Source: Polaromonas sp.
Lineage (GTDB): Bacteria; Pseudomonadota; Gammaproteobacteria; Burkholderiales; Burkholderiaceae_C
Length of the DNA: 64,000 nt
Reading direction: 5' to 3'
Assembly: GCA_013297865.1 (NCBI GenBank)
Contig: JAAFIP010000009.1
Coordinates: forward strand, 119,114-183,113
Under the pieces are notes generated by a model that worked only from the letters and a program-made list of their open reading frames with translations, searched no databases and was not told the DNA's origin. The position numbers were made by a program, and so were the translations under genes. The number at the start of each line of letters is the position of its first letter. Within the stretch, counting starts at the first letter, position 1. This document shows positions 19,502-30,115 of the stretch, piece after piece.

Positions 19502-20551
19502 ATGAAAGCTGTTGAAATCACTTCCTTTGGCATGCCCGATGTGCTGCGTTTGGGCACCCGCCCTGATGCAGTGGCGGGCGTGGGTGAGGTGTTGATTCAG
19601 GTGGCTGCCTCGGGCATCAACCGGCCCGATGTGTTGCAGCGCATGGGCATGTACCCGGTGCCACCGGGCGCGTCTGATTTGCCTGGCTTGGAAGTGGCGG
19701 GCACCATTGTGGGTGGTGACGCTGCGGCCATGCAGGCGGCGGGCTTCAAGCTGGGTGACCGCGTGTGCGCTCTGGTGGCGGGCGGTGGCTATGCGCAGCT
19801 GTGCGCAGCGCCCGTGGGCCAGTGCCTGCCAGTGCCCAAGGGCATGAGCGATATCGAGGCAGCTACGCTGCCAGAAACATTTTTTACCGTCTGGAGCAAT
19901 GTGTTTGACCGCGCGCGGCTGCAAAGTGGCGAGACCCTGCTGATCCAGGGCGGCACCAGCGGCATCGGCGTCACAGCCATCCAGATGGCCAAGGCCTTTG
20001 GTGCCACCGTGATTGCCACGGCGGGCAGCGACGATAAATGCGCCGCCTGTTTGAAGCTGGGCGCAGACCACGCCATCAACTACAAAACGCAGGATTTTGT
20101 GCAGGAAGTCAAACGCATCACGGCAGACGCGGCCTCGCAGGCTGCGCCAGGGCAGGGCGGCATGCTGTCTAACGCGCCCGTCAGTGGGGTGAACGTCATT
20201 CTGGACATGGTGGCCGGAGACTATGTGGCCCGCGAGGTCGAGTGTCTGGCTGAGGATGGCCGCTTGGTCATCATCGCGGTGCAAGGCGGTGTCAAGGCCG
20301 AGTTCAACGCCGGTCTGGTGCTGCGCCGCCGCCTGCAGATCACAGGCTCCACGCTGCGCCCACGGCCTATCGCATTCAAAGCCGCTATCGCACAGGCGCT
20401 GCGCAACAAGGTCTGGCCCCTGATCGAGGCTGGCAAGATCACAACCGTCATCCACAGTGTGTTCGCGCCGCAAGAGGCGGCCGCGGCCCACGCGCTGATG
20501 GAGACCAACCAGCATATTGGCAAAATCGTGCTGGACTGGAGCAAAGTATGA
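19502..20551 (+). CDS. NAD(P)H:quinone oxidoreductase (MDR superfamily, PIG3/QOR-like)
   Basis: A 349 aa protein of the zinc-independent medium-chain dehydrogenase type. The N-terminal catalytic fold has the family segment [20 protein letters not shown]; the nucleotide-binding motif is [19 protein letters not shown] near residue 157. It should reduce quinones or related carbonyls with NADPH in the cytosol. Its stop codon overlaps the tpiA start (ATGA), so the two are cotranslated. An insertion rich in Ala/Gly/Gln ([19 protein letters not shown], about residues 204-222) is not usual for the family and could be a local expansion. Confidence 0.9.
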   Translation: MKAVEITSFGMPDVLRLGTRPDAVAGVGEVLIQVAASGINRPDVLQRMGMYPVPPGASDLPGLEVAGTIVGGDAAAMQAAGFKLGDRVCALVAGGGYAQLCAAPVGQCLPVPKGMSDIEAATLPETFFTVWSNVFDRARLQSGETLLIQGGTSGIGVTAIQMAKAFGATVIATAGSDDKCAACLKLGADHAINYKTQDFVQEVKRITADAASQAAPGQGGMLSNAPVSGVNVILDMVAGDYVAREVECLAEDGRLVIIAVQGGVKAEFNAGLVLRRRLQITGSTLRPRPIAFKAAIAQALRNKVWPLIEAGKITTVIHSVFAPQEAAAAHALMETNQHIGKIVLDWSKV

Positions 20552-21321
20552 GCAAGCTGATCGCTGGCAACTGGAAAATGAACGGCAGCCTGGCTGCCAA
20601 CCAGGCCTTGGTCGAGGCGATCGCCACTGGCCTGGCAGCAGCCGGGCCGACAAAATGTGCGGTAGCGCTGTGCGCCCCAGCGCTGTATCTCGACCAGATT
20701 TCCAGGCAAATCAAGGCTCTGGCCCAACAAAATATCGCGGGAGCAGCTATTGATTTAGGAGCGCAGGACATCTCGGTACACGCCAGCGGCGCGTACACGG
20801 GCGAGGTCTCTGGCGCGATGCTCAAGGAATTTGGCGTACGCTACGCCATCGTCGGCCATTCCGAGCGCCGCCAGTACCATGGCGAGAGCGATGCGGTGGT
20901 GTCGCTCAAAGCCAAGGCGGCGCTGGCCCACGGCATTACCCCCATTGTGTGTGTGGGCGAGACGCTGGAACAGCGCGAAGCAGGCAAAACCGAAGAGGTC
21001 GTCAAGCGCCAGCTGGCTGCAGTGATCCACGACAATGGTCACTGCATCAGCGAAATCGTGGTGGCCTACGAGCCGGTATGGGCCATTGGTACTGGCAAGA
21101 CAGCCACGCCCGAGATGGCGCAGGCGGTGCACGCCGTGCTGCGTGCGCAGCTCAAGGCAGCCACGGCCCACCCCGAGCGCGTCAAAATCCTGTATGGCGG
21201 CAGCATGAATGCTGCCAATGCGGCCGAGCTGCTGGCGCAGGGCGATATTGATGGCGGCCTGATCGGCGGCGCGTCGCTCAAAGCCCCTGATTTTTTGAAG
21301 ATTATCGCTGCAGCCCAATAG
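20548..21321 (+). CDS. tpiA: Triosephosphate isomerase carrying a repeat-encoded insertion
   Basis: A 257 aa glycolytic enzyme interconverting dihydroxyacetone phosphate and glyceraldehyde 3-phosphate. The catalytic set is complete: K10 in GNWKMNG, H104 in GHSERR, E175 in [16 protein letters not shown], and the phosphate-gripping [12 protein letters not shown] and GGASLK. Compared with E. coli TpiA there are about eight extra residues before LGAQDI. This stretch, [12 protein letters not shown] (about 59-70), is encoded by dispersed repeat R6 and falls in a surface loop, away from the active site. The stop codon TAG is supplied by a second copy, R7, right at the end. Two repeat insertions in one essential gene are remarkable. 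It overlaps the upstream gene by 4 bases. Confidence 0.97.
   Translation: MSKLIAGNWKMNGSLAANQALVEAIATGLAAAGPTKCAVALCAPALYLDQISRQIKALAQQNIAGAAIDLGAQDISVHASGAYTGEVSGAMLKEFGVRYAIVGHSERRQYHGESDAVVSLKAKAALAHGITPIVCVGETLEQREAGKTEEVVKRQLAAVIHDNGHCISEIVVAYEPVWAIGTGKTATPEMAQAVHAVLRAQLKAATAHPERVKILYGGSMNAANAAELLAQGDIDGGLIGGASLKAPDFLKIIAAAQ
20717..20757 (-). repeat. Dispersed repeat copy R6 inside tpiA
   Basis: Reverse orientation, read as [11 protein letters not shown]. The consensus TAG codon of this frame is CAA here, so translation continues. Confidence 0.92.
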
Positions 21322-21352
21322 AATATCGCGGGACCAGCTATAAAATTCATAG
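21308..21352 (-). repeat. Dispersed repeat copy R7 (supplies the tpiA stop)
   Basis: Reverse orientation, with core ATCGCGGGACCAGCTAT (one change). In the same frame as R6 the consensus TAG is intact and ends tpiA after AAAQ. Confidence 0.92.
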
Positions 21353-21398
21353 TAAAAAGTTACGTATTGTTGATTGAAGTATTGTTTAGGAGTTAGAG

Positions 21399-21851
21399 AT
21401 GCAAGTTTTATCCACCGTTTTAGTCGCCATCCAAATGCTGTCGGCCCTGGTCATGATTGGCCTGATCCTGGTGCAGCACGGCAAGGGCGCTGACATGGGT
21501 GCAGCGTTTGGCTCGGGCGGCTCGGGCAGCCTGTTTGGTGCCAGCGGCAGCGCCAACTTCATGTCGCGCGCCACAGCAGTGCTGGCAACCGTGTTCTTTG
21601 TGGCGACACTGGCTTTGGCCTATTTCAGCGGTGTGCGTCCTACCGGCTCCAGCTCGGTGCTGGACAAAGCGGCCATCACAGCGCCTGCAGGCGCAGCGTC
21701 AGCCCCAGTCAGCGGCGCCGCGCCTATTCCTACAGGCCCAGCTGGTGCTGCGCCAGCCACCATCGCGCCTGCCCAGGCACCTGCCCCAGCTGCCACCGCT
21801 ACCAGCCCTGCACCCGCAGCATCGGCCGTAACACCCATCCCAAGCAAGTAA
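21399..21851 (+). CDS. secG: Preprotein translocase subunit SecG
   Basis: A 150 aa inner-membrane component of the SecYEG channel. It has two TM helices (about 4-24 and 54-76) flanking the conserved cytoplasmic loop VQHGKGADMGAAFGSGGSGSLFG in two halves. The C-terminal 65 residues are a long Ala/Pro-rich tail, common in Burkholderiales SecG. GGAG lies about 8 bases before the ATG. The order tpiA-secG-tRNA-Leu-nuoA is widely conserved in Beta- and Gammaproteobacteria. An inverted repeat GTCCAA...TTGGAC lies just before the tRNA but has no T-run. Confidence 0.95.
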   Translation: MQVLSTVLVAIQMLSALVMIGLILVQHGKGADMGAAFGSGGSGSLFGASGSANFMSRATAVLATVFFVATLALAYFSGVRPTGSSSVLDKAAITAPAGAASAPVSGAAPIPTGPAGAAPATIAPAQAPAPAATATSPAPAASAVTPIPSK

Positions 21852-21988
21852 GTTGCGCGTCGCCATCCTGCAGCTGGATGAAAATGCCCTTCAAAGGCAG
21901 TTTCTCCAGTGAATACGGGGCGTTTTCAGGGTAAACTCTAGGGCTGTCCAAGCAGGCAAATCCTCACGCTTTTGGACAGAAAAAATTA

Positions 21989-22073
21989 GCCGTCGTGGTG
22001 GAATTGGTAGACACGCTATCTTGAGGTGGTAGTGGCGAAAGCTGTGCGAGTTCGAGTCTCGCCGTCGGCACCA
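21989..22073 (+). tRNA. tRNA-Leu (anticodon GAG)
   Basis: An 85-base class II tRNA with the D-arm TGGTGGAATTGGTAGACA, anticodon stem CTATC/GGTAG around loop TTGAGGT, a short variable arm closed by GC-GAAA-GC, T arm GCGAG TTCGAGT CTCGC, and an encoded CCA end. The acceptor stem GCCGTCG/CGTCGGC has one T-T mismatch at position 5-68. Confidence 0.95.
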
Positions 22074-22078
22074 ATCAA

Positions 22079-22104
22079 GGGCTACCTGCCTGTGCAGGTA
22101 GCCC
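22079..22104 (+). other. Perfect 11-bp hairpin between tRNA-Leu and nuoA
   Basis: GGGCTACCTGC (22079-22089) pairs with GCAGGTAGCCC (22094-22104) over a 4-base loop. No T-run follows, so it is not a classical terminator; it may act in tRNA 3' processing or partial termination before the nuo operon (inferred). Confidence 0.7.
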
Positions 22105-22177
22105 GTAGAGAAAACAGGCCTTCCCGCTATGGTGCGGATGGCAACAGACACCTTAGCTACAACTGCAGCCAGACGCC

Positions 22178-22537
22178 ATGAACCTCGAGCAATACCTGCC
22201 CATCCTGTTGTTTATCCTGGTCGGCATCGGTGTTGGCATCGTGCCCCAGGCGCTTGGTTACATCCTGGGTTCACGCAGGCCCGACGCGGCCAAAGACTCT
22301 CCTTACGAATGTGGCTTTGAAGCGTTCGAAGACGCCCGCATGAAATTCGACGTACGCTACTACCTCGTCGCCATCCTTTTCATTCTTTTTGACCTCGAAA
22401 TCGCCTTTCTCTTCCCCTGGGGCGCTGCGCTCAAGGATGTGGGTGTGGTCGGTTTCTGGGCGGTGATGGTTTTCCTGGGCATTCTGGTCGTAGGCTTTAT
22501 CTACGAGTGGAAAAAAGGCGCCCTGGATTGGGAATGA
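22178..22537 (+). CDS. nuoA: NADH-quinone oxidoreductase subunit A
   Basis: A 119 aa inner-membrane subunit of complex I with three TM helices (about 6-28, 62-82, 88-108). The conserved segment [21 protein letters not shown] contains the loop Cys seen in NuoA/ND3 proteins. It is the first gene of the 14-gene operon; GC-rich codons and tight spacing to nuoB (24 bases) point to one transcript. The promoter is probably in or before the tRNA-Leu gap. Confidence 0.97.
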   Translation: MNLEQYLPILLFILVGIGVGIVPQALGYILGSRRPDAAKDSPYECGFEAFEDARMKFDVRYYLVAILFILFDLEIAFLFPWGAALKDVGVVGFWAVMVFLGILVVGFIYEWKKGALDWE

Positions 22538-22561
22538 AGCAGACAAAAAGGGGTAAGCAAA

Positions 22562-23038
22562 ATGATTGAAGGCGTACTCAAAGAAGGCATTGTCACCACC
22601 ACGGCTGATGCGGTGATCAACTGGGCCAAGACCGGCTCACTATGGCCCATGACCTTCGGCCTGGCCTGCTGCGCTGTGGAAATGATGCACGCTGGCGCTG
22701 CGCGCTATGACCTGGACCGCTTTGGGGTGGTGTTCCGTCCCAGCCCGCGCCAGTCTGACCTGATGATTGTGGCCGGCACACTGTGCAACAAAATGGCACC
22801 TGCTTTGCGCAAGGTCTATGACCAGATGCCCGAGCCGCGCTGGGTATTGTCGATGGGCTCGTGTGCCAACGGCGGGGGCTACTACCACTACAGCTATTCC
22901 GTGGTGCGCGGTTGCGACCGCATTGTGCCGGTTGACGTCTATGTACCAGGCTGCCCGCCCACAGCCGAAGCGCTGATGTACGGCATCATCCAACTGCAGC
23001 AGAAAATCCGTCGCACCCAGACAATTGCACGCGTCTAG
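22562..23038 (+). CDS. nuoB: NADH-quinone oxidoreductase subunit B
   Basis: A 158 aa peripheral-arm subunit that holds the terminal [4Fe-4S] cluster N2, which passes electrons to quinone. All four ligands are visible: C36 and C37 ([10 protein letters not shown]), C101 ([11 protein letters not shown]) and C131 ([11 protein letters not shown]). Length is normal. Confidence 0.98.
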   Translation: MIEGVLKEGIVTTTADAVINWAKTGSLWPMTFGLACCAVEMMHAGAARYDLDRFGVVFRPSPRQSDLMIVAGTLCNKMAPALRKVYDQMPEPRWVLSMGSCANGGGYYHYSYSVVRGCDRIVPVDVYVPGCPPTAEALMYGIIQLQQKIRRTQTIARV

Positions 23039-23061
23039 AACGTGCAGGGAACCTCATCACC

Positions 23062-23673
23062 ATGACCGCATTTGCTGTACACCCCGAAACCACCAAGGCC
23101 GCCATAGAAGCTGCTTTGGGCGCGCGCGCCAAGCGTGTGTCCATTGAGCTGGGCGAAGTCAAAGTCCTTGTGTCCGCTGCCGACTATCTTGAATCTGCCA
23201 CCATCTTGCGCGACGCGCCAGAGTGCAAGTTTGAGCAACTGATGGACCTGTGCGGTGTGGATTATTCCGAGTACAAAGACGGCGCCTACGACGGCCCGCG
23301 CTACTGCGTGGTTTCCCATCTGCTGTCCGTGTCGCTGAACCAGCGCGTGCGCTTGAAAGTTTTTGCGCCGGATGATGATCTGCCGGTGGTGGCTTCAGTT
23401 AACGACGTGTGGGGCTCGGCCAACTGGTTTGAGCGCGAGGCGTTCGATCTGTTTGGCATCGTGTTTGAAGGCCACAACGATCTGCGCCGCATCCTCACCG
23501 ACTACGGCTTCATCGGCCACCCCTTCCGCAAAGACTTCCCTACCAATGGCCATGTCGAAATGCGCTATGACGCAGAGAAAAAGCGCGTGATCTACCAGCC
23601 CGTCACCATTGAACTGCGCGAGATCACCCCCCGCGTGATCCGCGAAGACAACTACGGAGGCATCAAGCCATGA
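23062..23673 (+). CDS. nuoC: NADH-quinone oxidoreductase subunit C
   Basis: A 203 aa peripheral-arm subunit without cofactor (30 kDa subunit family). The signature is [27 protein letters not shown], split here as [10 protein letters not shown] and [12 protein letters not shown], with HPFRKDFP following. It is separate from NuoD, unlike the fused NuoCD of E. coli. Its stop overlaps an ATG (ATGA at 23670) that opens a 24-codon frame before nuoD. Confidence 0.97.
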   Translation: MTAFAVHPETTKAAIEAALGARAKRVSIELGEVKVLVSAADYLESATILRDAPECKFEQLMDLCGVDYSEYKDGAYDGPRYCVVSHLLSVSLNQRVRLKVFAPDDDLPVVASVNDVWGSANWFEREAFDLFGIVFEGHNDLRRILTDYGFIGHPFRKDFPTNGHVEMRYDAEKKRVIYQPVTIELREITPRVIREDNYGGIKP

Positions 23674-23744
23674 GCATTCGAGCATATGTGTTGAATGTGA
23701 ATTCAGGCGAGAACACCGCAAGCTGCTTCGGTGGGGAGCAATAA
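23670..23744 (+). CDS. Candidate 24-residue small protein between nuoC and nuoD
   Basis: An ATG overlapping the nuoC stop (ATGA) is preceded by GGAGG at 23656-23660, 9 bases away, an excellent ribosome binding site. The frame reads [19 protein letters not shown] and ends in TAA one base before the nuoD ATG. The arrangement would couple nuoC and nuoD translation. However, GGAGG falls in the conserved NuoC end YGGI and may be there for coding reasons only. No family is recognised. It may be a real peptide, a pure coupling device, or chance. Confidence 0.3.
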   Translation: MSIRAYVLNVNSGENTASCFGGEQ

Positions 23745-23745
23745 C

Positions 23746-24999
23746 ATGGCTGAAATTAAGAACTACACCCTGAACTTTGGTCCCCAACATCCCGCAGCCC
23801 ACGGCGTGCTGCGCCTCGTGCTGGAGCTTGATGGCGAAGTCATCCAGCGCGCTGATCCGCACATTGGCCTCTTGCACCGCGCCACAGAAAAACTCGCTGA
23901 GAGCAAGACCTATATCCAGTCGCTGCCCTATATGGACCGTCTGGACTATGTGTCGATGATGTGCAACGAGCACGCCTATTGCCTCGCGATCGAGAAGATG
24001 ATGGGTATTGAGGTGCCCGAGCGCGCGCAGTACATCCGCGTGATGTTCAGCGAAATCACCCGTCTGCTCAACCACCTGCTGTGGGTGGGTTGCCACGGCC
24101 TGGACTGCGGCGCGATGACGATCTTTTTGTACGCCTTCCGCGAGCGTGAAGACCTGTTTGACCTGTACGAAGCGGTCTCTGGCGCGCGCATGCATGCCGC
24201 CTATTTCCGCCCAGGTGGTGTCTATCGCGACCTGCCCGACAGCATGCCGCAGTACAAGGTCAGCAAGATCAAGAACGCCAAGGCGCTAGCCAAGCTCAAC
24301 GAAGGCCGCCAGGGCTCGGTGCTCGACTTTATCGACGATTTCACCCAGCGTTTCCCCAAGTACCTGGAGGAATACCACACCCTGCTGACCGACAACCGCA
24401 TCTGGAAGCAGCGCACTGTGGGCATCGGCGTGGTCACGCCTGAGCGTGCGCTCAATCTGGGCTTCACCGGGGCCATGCTGCGCGGCTCGGGCATTGCCTG
24501 GGACTTGCGCAAGCAGCAGCCCTACGACGTGTACGGCAAGATGGACTTTGACATTCCCGTCGGCAAAACCGGCGACTGCTATGACCGCTACCTGGTGCGC
24601 ATGGAAGAGATGGCGCAGAGCAACCGCATCATCAAGCAGTGCGTCGACTGGCTGCGCGTCAACCCCGGCGCTGTCATCACCGACAACAACAAGGTCGCTG
24701 CGCCCAGCCGCGAAGGCATGAAGAGCAATATGGAGGACTTGATCCACCACTTCAAGCTTTTCACCGAAGGCTTTCATGTGCCGCAAGGCGAGGCCTATGC
24801 GGCGGTGGAGCATCCCAAGGGTGAATTTGGCATCTACATGGTGAGCGATGGCGCCAACAAGCCCTACCGCCTGAAAATCCGCGCCCCTGGCTTCGCGCAT
24901 CTGGCTGCCCTGGACGAAATGACGCGCGGCCACATGATTGCCGATGCGGTGGCTGTCATTGGCACCATGGATATTGTTTTCGGAGAAATCGACCGATGA
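23746..24999 (+). CDS. nuoD: NADH-quinone oxidoreductase subunit D
   Basis: A 417 aa peripheral subunit (49 kDa family) that forms the quinone-binding cavity with NuoB. It has the conserved [20 protein letters not shown] start, [24 protein letters not shown], and [14 protein letters not shown] end ([16 protein letters not shown]). ATG 23746 with GGGGAG upstream is preferred to an in-frame GTG five codons earlier. Confidence 0.98.
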   Translation: MAEIKNYTLNFGPQHPAAHGVLRLVLELDGEVIQRADPHIGLLHRATEKLAESKTYIQSLPYMDRLDYVSMMCNEHAYCLAIEKMMGIEVPERAQYIRVMFSEITRLLNHLLWVGCHGLDCGAMTIFLYAFREREDLFDLYEAVSGARMHAAYFRPGGVYRDLPDSMPQYKVSKIKNAKALAKLNEGRQGSVLDFIDDFTQRFPKYLEEYHTLLTDNRIWKQRTVGIGVVTPERALNLGFTGAMLRGSGIAWDLRKQQPYDVYGKMDFDIPVGKTGDCYDRYLVRMEEMAQSNRIIKQCVDWLRVNPGAVITDNNKVAAPSREGMKSNMEDLIHHFKLFTEGFHVPQGEAYAAVEHPKGEFGIYMVSDGANKPYRLKIRAPGFAHLAALDEMTRGHMIADAVAVIGTMDIVFGEIDR

Positions 25000-25478
25000 T
25001 CACGCAAGCTACGCAAGCGCGCTTCGACAAGGAAGTCGCCAAATACCCCGCAGACCAAAAAGTCTCGGCGGTCATGGCCTGTCTGGCTATCGTGCAGCAG
25101 GAGCAGGGCTGGGTCAGCGCTGAAACTGAAAAAGCCATTGGTGACTATCTGGATATGCCTGCCATCGCGGTGAAGGAAGTCACCACGTTCTACAACATGT
25201 ATAACCAGCAGCCCGTGGGCAAGTACAAGCTCAATGTATGCACCAACCTGCCGTGCCAGCTGCGCGACGGACAGCAGGCACTCAACTATGTGTGCAACAA
25301 GCTGGGCGTGGAGATGGGCGGCACCACCAAGGACGGGATGTTTACTGTGCAGCAAAGTGAATGCCTGGGCGCCTGCGCCGATGCGCCCGTGATGCTGGTC
25401 AACGACCGCAGCATGTGTAGTTTCATGACGAACGACAAACTCGATCAATTGATCGACGGTTTGCGAGGAGCCAAATGA
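24996..25478 (+). CDS. nuoE: NADH-quinone oxidoreductase subunit E
   Basis: A 160 aa thioredoxin-like [2Fe-2S] subunit (cluster N1a) of the NADH dehydrogenase module. Ligands are C82 and C87 (VCTNLPCQL) and C123 and C127 ([11 protein letters not shown]). The start overlaps the nuoD stop by 4 bases (ATGA). Confidence 0.97.
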   Translation: MITQATQARFDKEVAKYPADQKVSAVMACLAIVQQEQGWVSAETEKAIGDYLDMPAIAVKEVTTFYNMYNQQPVGKYKLNVCTNLPCQLRDGQQALNYVCNKLGVEMGGTTKDGMFTVQQSECLGACADAPVMLVNDRSMCSFMTNDKLDQLIDGLRGAK

Positions 25479-26851
25479 TGGATGCCTCTCAGGTACTGGA
25501 CCAATTCAAGGCCACAGGTGTACAAACCTGCTTTCATGGCCGCCACATAGAGCCGCAGATCTACAAAGACCTGAACGGCAGCAACTGGCGCCTGAAAGAC
25601 TACATGGCCCGCGGCGGCTATGCGGCTTTGAGAAAGATTCTCGGCAAAGATGGCGCACCTGTGGCCGAAGGCGCAGCGCCCGGCATGACGCAGGACCAGG
25701 TGATTGCCACCGTCAAGGAATCCGCATTGCGCGGCCGCGGTGGCGCGGGCTTTCCCACGGGCCTCAAGTGGAGCTTCATGCCCCGCAGCTTTCCGGGCCA
25801 GAAATATCTGGTGTGCAACTCTGACGAAGGCGAGCCGGGCACCTGCAAAGACCGCGACATTCTGGAGTTCAACCCGCATATCGTGATCGAAGGCATGGCC
25901 ATTGCTGCGTATGCCATGGGCATCAGCGTGGGCTACAACTACATTCACGGCGAAATCTTCCAGACCTATGACCGTTTTGAAGAGGCGCTGGAAGAAGCCC
26001 GCGCTGCCGGCTTGCTGGGCGACAACATCCTGGGCAGCAATTTCAGCTTCCAGCTGCATGCTTTCCACGGTTTTGGTGCCTATATCTGCGGCGAAGAAAC
26101 GGCTTTGCTCGAATCGCTCGAAGGCAAAAAAGGCCAGCCGCGTTTCAAGCCGCCTTTCCCGGCCAGCTTTGGCCTGTACGGCAAGCCCACCACCATCAAC
26201 AACACCGAAACCTTCGCGGCTGTGCCGTGGATCATCAATCATGGTGGTGCTGCCTATCTTGCTATCGGCAAGCCCAATAACGGCGGCACCAAGATCTACT
26301 CGGTATCTGGCGACGTGGAGTTGCCCGGCAACTATGAAGTGCCATTGGGCACACCATTTAGCAAGCTGCTTGAGCTGGCCGGTGGCGTGCGCAAGGGCCG
26401 CACGCTCAAAGCCGTCATTCCTGGCGGCTCTTCGGCACCGGTTCTGCCTGCAGACATCATGATGCAATGCACGATGGACTATGACTCGATCGCCAAGGCA
26501 GGCTCCATGCTGGGCTCGGGTGCAGTGATTGTGATGGACGACTCACGCTGCATGGTGGAAAGCTTGAAACGCCTCTCCTATTTCTACATGCACGAGTCGT
26601 GTGGTCAGTGCACCCCCTGCCGCGAAGGCACGGGCTGGCTCTGGCGCATGGTGGAGCGCATCCACACAGGCCAGGGCAGACCGCAGGATATGGATCTGCT
26701 CAATTCAGTAGCTGACAACATCCAGGGCCGCACCATCTGCGCCCTGGGCGATGCAGCCGCCATGCCGGTGCGCGCGATGATCAAGCATTTCAGGCACGAA
26801 TTCCAGGCCATGATCGACAAAGCACAGGTGCCTAGCGCCGTGGCTGCTTGA
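25475..26851 (+). CDS. nuoF: NADH-quinone oxidoreductase subunit F
   Basis: A 458 aa subunit that oxidises NADH. FMN/NADH sites are [17 protein letters not shown] and [15 protein letters not shown]; the [4Fe-4S] N3 ligands lie in [15 protein letters not shown]. It overlaps nuoE by 4 bases. Two consecutive ATGs (25475 and 25478) are possible starts and differ by one residue. Confidence 0.98.
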   Translation: MMDASQVLDQFKATGVQTCFHGRHIEPQIYKDLNGSNWRLKDYMARGGYAALRKILGKDGAPVAEGAAPGMTQDQVIATVKESALRGRGGAGFPTGLKWSFMPRSFPGQKYLVCNSDEGEPGTCKDRDILEFNPHIVIEGMAIAAYAMGISVGYNYIHGEIFQTYDRFEEALEEARAAGLLGDNILGSNFSFQLHAFHGFGAYICGEETALLESLEGKKGQPRFKPPFPASFGLYGKPTTINNTETFAAVPWIINHGGAAYLAIGKPNNGGTKIYSVSGDVELPGNYEVPLGTPFSKLLELAGGVRKGRTLKAVIPGGSSAPVLPADIMMQCTMDYDSIAKAGSMLGSGAVIVMDDSRCMVESLKRLSYFYMHESCGQCTPCREGTGWLWRMVERIHTGQGRPQDMDLLNSVADNIQGRTICALGDAAAMPVRAMIKHFRHEFQAMIDKAQVPSAVAA

Positions 26852-26876
26852 TACTGACCGATAGCGAGAAAAGAAT

Positions 26877-29024
26877 ATGGTTGAAATTGAACTTGACGGT
26901 CAGAAAGTGGAAGTGCTTGAGGGCAGCATGATCATGCATGCTGCGGACAACGCTGGCACCCACATTCCCCATTTTTGCTATCACAAGAAGCTCAGTATTG
27001 CGGCCAACTGCCGCATGTGCCTGGTGGATGTGGAAAAGATGCCCAAGCCCATGCCCGCCTGCGCCACGCCGGTGAGCCAGGGCATGATCGTGCGCACCAA
27101 GAGCGACAAGGCCATCAAGGCGCAGCAGTCGGTAATGGAGTTTTTGCTGATCAACCATCCACTGGATTGCCCCATCTGCGACCAGGGCGGTGAATGCCAA
27201 CTGCAGGACCTGGCCGTGGGCTATGGCGGCAGCGGCTCGCGCTACCAGGAAGAAAAGCGGGTGGTGGCGGTCAAGGACGTCGGCCCGCTGATCAGCATGC
27301 AGGAGATGACCCGCTGCATCCACTGCACTCGCTGTGTGCGTTTCGGCCAGGAGGTCGCTGGCATCATGGAACTGGGCATGGTGCACCGCGGTGAGCATGC
27401 CGAAATCACCACCGTAGTTGGCGACACGGTCGATTCTGAGCTGTCGGGCAACATGATCGACATCTGTCCTGTCGGCGCGCTGACCAGCAAGCCTTTCCGC
27501 TACAGCGCCCGCACTTGGGAGCTGGGCCGCCGCAAATCCATCAGCCCGCATGATTCGAGCGGCGCTAACCTGATCGTCCAGGTCAAAGCCAACCAGGTGA
27601 TGCGCGTGGTGCCGCTGGAAAACGAAGCCGTCAACGAATGCTGGATTGCCGACCGCGACCGCTTCAGCTACGAGGCCTTGAACGGCCCCGAGCGTCTGAC
27701 CAAGCCTATGCTCAAGCAGGGCGGTGTGTGGAAAGAAGTCGATTGGCAGGCCGCACTCGAATATGTGGCCAATGGCCTCAAGCAAATCAAGGCCGACCAT
27801 AGCGCTGCCTCCATCGGCGCGCTGGTCAGCCCGCACAGCACCCTCGAAGAGCTGTACCTTGCTGGCGCACTGGTGCGCGGCCTGGGCAGTGACAACATTG
27901 ACTACCGTCTGCGCAACGCCGAGTTCCCGGCGCCAGAAGGCGTGCGCTATCTGGGCACGAGCATTGCGTCGCTGAGCACACTGCAGCGCGTGCTGGTCGT
28001 GGGCACCCATTTGCGCAAGGACCACCCCCTGTTTGCACAGCGCATTCGCCAGGCCGTACGCAAGGGCGGGGCGCTGTCAGCGATCAATTCCGTATCCTAT
28101 GACTGGGCCATGCCCGTAGCTAACACGATCACCGTGCCTGCTGCCCAATGGGCGCAAGCGCTGGCCGATGTCGCCGCTGCCATCGCGGCAGAAAAGGGCA
28201 TTGCTGCCCCAGCTGCAGGCAACGCCACCGATGTCGCCAAGGCCGTAGCCAAGTCATTGCTTGGCGGTGAACGCAAGGCCGTGCTTCTGGGCAACGCTGC
28301 TGCACACCATGCCAATGCATCGTCCATGTTGGCCTTAGCCAACTGGATTGGCGAGCAGACTGGTGCGTCTGTGGGCTATCTCACTGAGGCTGCTAACACC
28401 GTGGGTGCTCAGCTGGCTGGCGCCATGCCGCAAAAGGGTGGCAAGAATGCCGCGCAAATGCTCTCAGGCGGCTTGCGCGCCGCCATCTTGCTTCACACTG
28501 AGCCCAAGTTTGACAGCGCAGCGCGTGCTGACATCAAGGCCGACATGGTCGTCACGCTCAGCCCGTTCAAAGCCAATATGGATTGCAGCGATGTGCTGCT
28601 GCCGGTTGCGCCCTTTACCGAAACTGCGGGCACCTTCATCAACGCCGAAGGCCGCGTGCAGAGCTTTCACGGTGTGGTGAAACCTCTGGGCGACACACGC
28701 CCCGCCTGGAAAGTGCTGCGCGTGCTGGGCAATATGCTGGGTGTGCCAGGTTTCGATTTCGAATCGTCACAGGACGTTTTGGCCAAAGTGGTCAAGGCAG
28801 ATGCTGAGTTTGCACCGGCTGAGCAGCTGAGCAACGCCAGCAAAGCCGCCATCCAGTTGGACGCACCTGCAGGCGAGCCTGTCAGCGCGGCCATCTACCA
28901 GCTCGATGGCATCGTGCGCCGCGCACCCTCACTGCAACGCACCGCTGACGCGAAAGGCACAGCGCAAACCAGCAGCCAAGCACAGCCTATGACAGCTACC
29001 GAAGCCCAAGGAGTCCCAGCATGA
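26877..29024 (+). CDS. nuoG: NADH-quinone oxidoreductase subunit G
   Basis: A 715 aa subunit of the electron-input module. The N-terminal [2Fe-2S] ferredoxin domain has CRMC near residue 45. It is followed by [14 protein letters not shown] and the [4Fe-4S] ligands [11 protein letters not shown], then a molybdopterin-oxidoreductase-like domain (about 220-650) that in complex I carries no molybdenum cofactor. The last ~60 residues are Ala/Gln-rich and poorly conserved. Confidence 0.97.
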   Translation: MVEIELDGQKVEVLEGSMIMHAADNAGTHIPHFCYHKKLSIAANCRMCLVDVEKMPKPMPACATPVSQGMIVRTKSDKAIKAQQSVMEFLLINHPLDCPICDQGGECQLQDLAVGYGGSGSRYQEEKRVVAVKDVGPLISMQEMTRCIHCTRCVRFGQEVAGIMELGMVHRGEHAEITTVVGDTVDSELSGNMIDICPVGALTSKPFRYSARTWELGRRKSISPHDSSGANLIVQVKANQVMRVVPLENEAVNECWIADRDRFSYEALNGPERLTKPMLKQGGVWKEVDWQAALEYVANGLKQIKADHSAASIGALVSPHSTLEELYLAGALVRGLGSDNIDYRLRNAEFPAPEGVRYLGTSIASLSTLQRVLVVGTHLRKDHPLFAQRIRQAVRKGGALSAINSVSYDWAMPVANTITVPAAQWAQALADVAAAIAAEKGIAAPAAGNATDVAKAVAKSLLGGERKAVLLGNAAAHHANASSMLALANWIGEQTGASVGYLTEAANTVGAQLAGAMPQKGGKNAAQMLSGGLRAAILLHTEPKFDSAARADIKADMVVTLSPFKANMDCSDVLLPVAPFTETAGTFINAEGRVQSFHGVVKPLGDTRPAWKVLRVLGNMLGVPGFDFESSQDVLAKVVKADAEFAPAEQLSNASKAAIQLDAPAGEPVSAAIYQLDGIVRRAPSLQRTADAKGTAQTSSQAQPMTATEAQGVPA

Positions 29025-30103
29025 TCGACACCTTGCACGGCTTCGGTCAGGGTCTGCTGAGCGCCCCCTGGTGGGGCACGATGGCCTGGCCCGTGATCTG
29101 GAATCTGATCAAAATCATCTGTGTGGTGCTGCCCATCATGGGCTTGGTGGCCTATCTCACGCTGTGGGAGCGCAAAGCCATTGGCTGGATCCAGATCCGC
29201 ATCGGCCCCAATCGCGTGGGTCCCTTGGGTTTGCTGCAGCCGATTGCTGACGCGCTCAAGCTGCTGACCAAGGAAATCATTGTCCCCGCGGCGGCCAACA
29301 AGAGCCTGTTTTTTATCGGCCCCATCATGACCATCATGCCCGCGCTGGCTGCCTGGGCCGTGGTGCCGTTTGGTCCCGAAGTGGCGCTGGCCAACATCAA
29401 TGCGGGCCTGCTGTTCATCATGGCCATCACCTCGATGGAAGTCTATGGCGTCATCATTGCGGGTTGGGCGTCCAACTCCAAGTACGCTTTCCTGGGTGCA
29501 CTGCGCGCCTCGGCGCAGATGGTGAGCTATGAAATTGCCATGGGCTTTTGTCTGGTGGTGGTGCTGATGGTATCGGCCTCGCTGAACATGACCGATATCG
29601 TCGTAGGGCAGGGCAAGGGCTACTTTGCAGCCATGGGCTTGAATTTCCTGTCATGGAACTGGCTGCCCCTGTTGCCGATCTTCGTGGTCTACATCATTTC
29701 GGGTATTGCAGAAACCAACCGCCATCCTTTCGACGTGGTCGAAGGCGAGTCTGAAATTGTGGCCGGGCATATGGTGGAATATTCGGGCATGGCGTTTGCC
29801 ATGTTCTTCCTGGCCGAATACGCCAACATGATCCTGATCTCCGCACTGGCGTCCATCATGTTTCTGGGTGGCTGGTATCCGCCGATTGACAGTGCCCTGC
29901 TTAATTTGATTCCAGGCTGGATCTGGCTGGGACTGAAAACCTTTGTCGTCGTCACCCTGTTTATCTGGGTGCGTGCTACCTTCCCGCGTTTTCGCTATGA
30001 CCAGATCATGCGTTTGGGCTGGAAGATATTCATCCCCGTCACCCTGATCTGGCTGATCGTTGTGGGTGCCTGGATGCAAACATCCTGGAATATTTGGAAA
30101 TAA
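29021..30103 (+). CDS. nuoH: NADH-quinone oxidoreductase subunit H
   Basis: A 360 aa membrane subunit at the junction of the two arms, forming part of the quinone channel. The conserved [19 protein letters not shown] and the acidic loop [18 protein letters not shown] are present, with about eight TM helices. It overlaps nuoG by 4 bases (ATGA). Confidence 0.98.
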   Translation: MIDTLHGFGQGLLSAPWWGTMAWPVIWNLIKIICVVLPIMGLVAYLTLWERKAIGWIQIRIGPNRVGPLGLLQPIADALKLLTKEIIVPAAANKSLFFIGPIMTIMPALAAWAVVPFGPEVALANINAGLLFIMAITSMEVYGVIIAGWASNSKYAFLGALRASAQMVSYEIAMGFCLVVVLMVSASLNMTDIVVGQGKGYFAAMGLNFLSWNWLPLLPIFVVYIISGIAETNRHPFDVVEGESEIVAGHMVEYSGMAFAMFFLAEYANMILISALASIMFLGGWYPPIDSALLNLIPGWIWLGLKTFVVVTLFIWVRATFPRFRYDQIMRLGWKIFIPVTLIWLIVVGAWMQTSWNIWK

Positions 30104-30115
30104 AGAGGGCTTGAT

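Noticed and set aside
26832..28025. 397 aa minus-strand frame across nuoG
   Set aside because: It is an antisense shadow of a conserved complex I gene with no family features.
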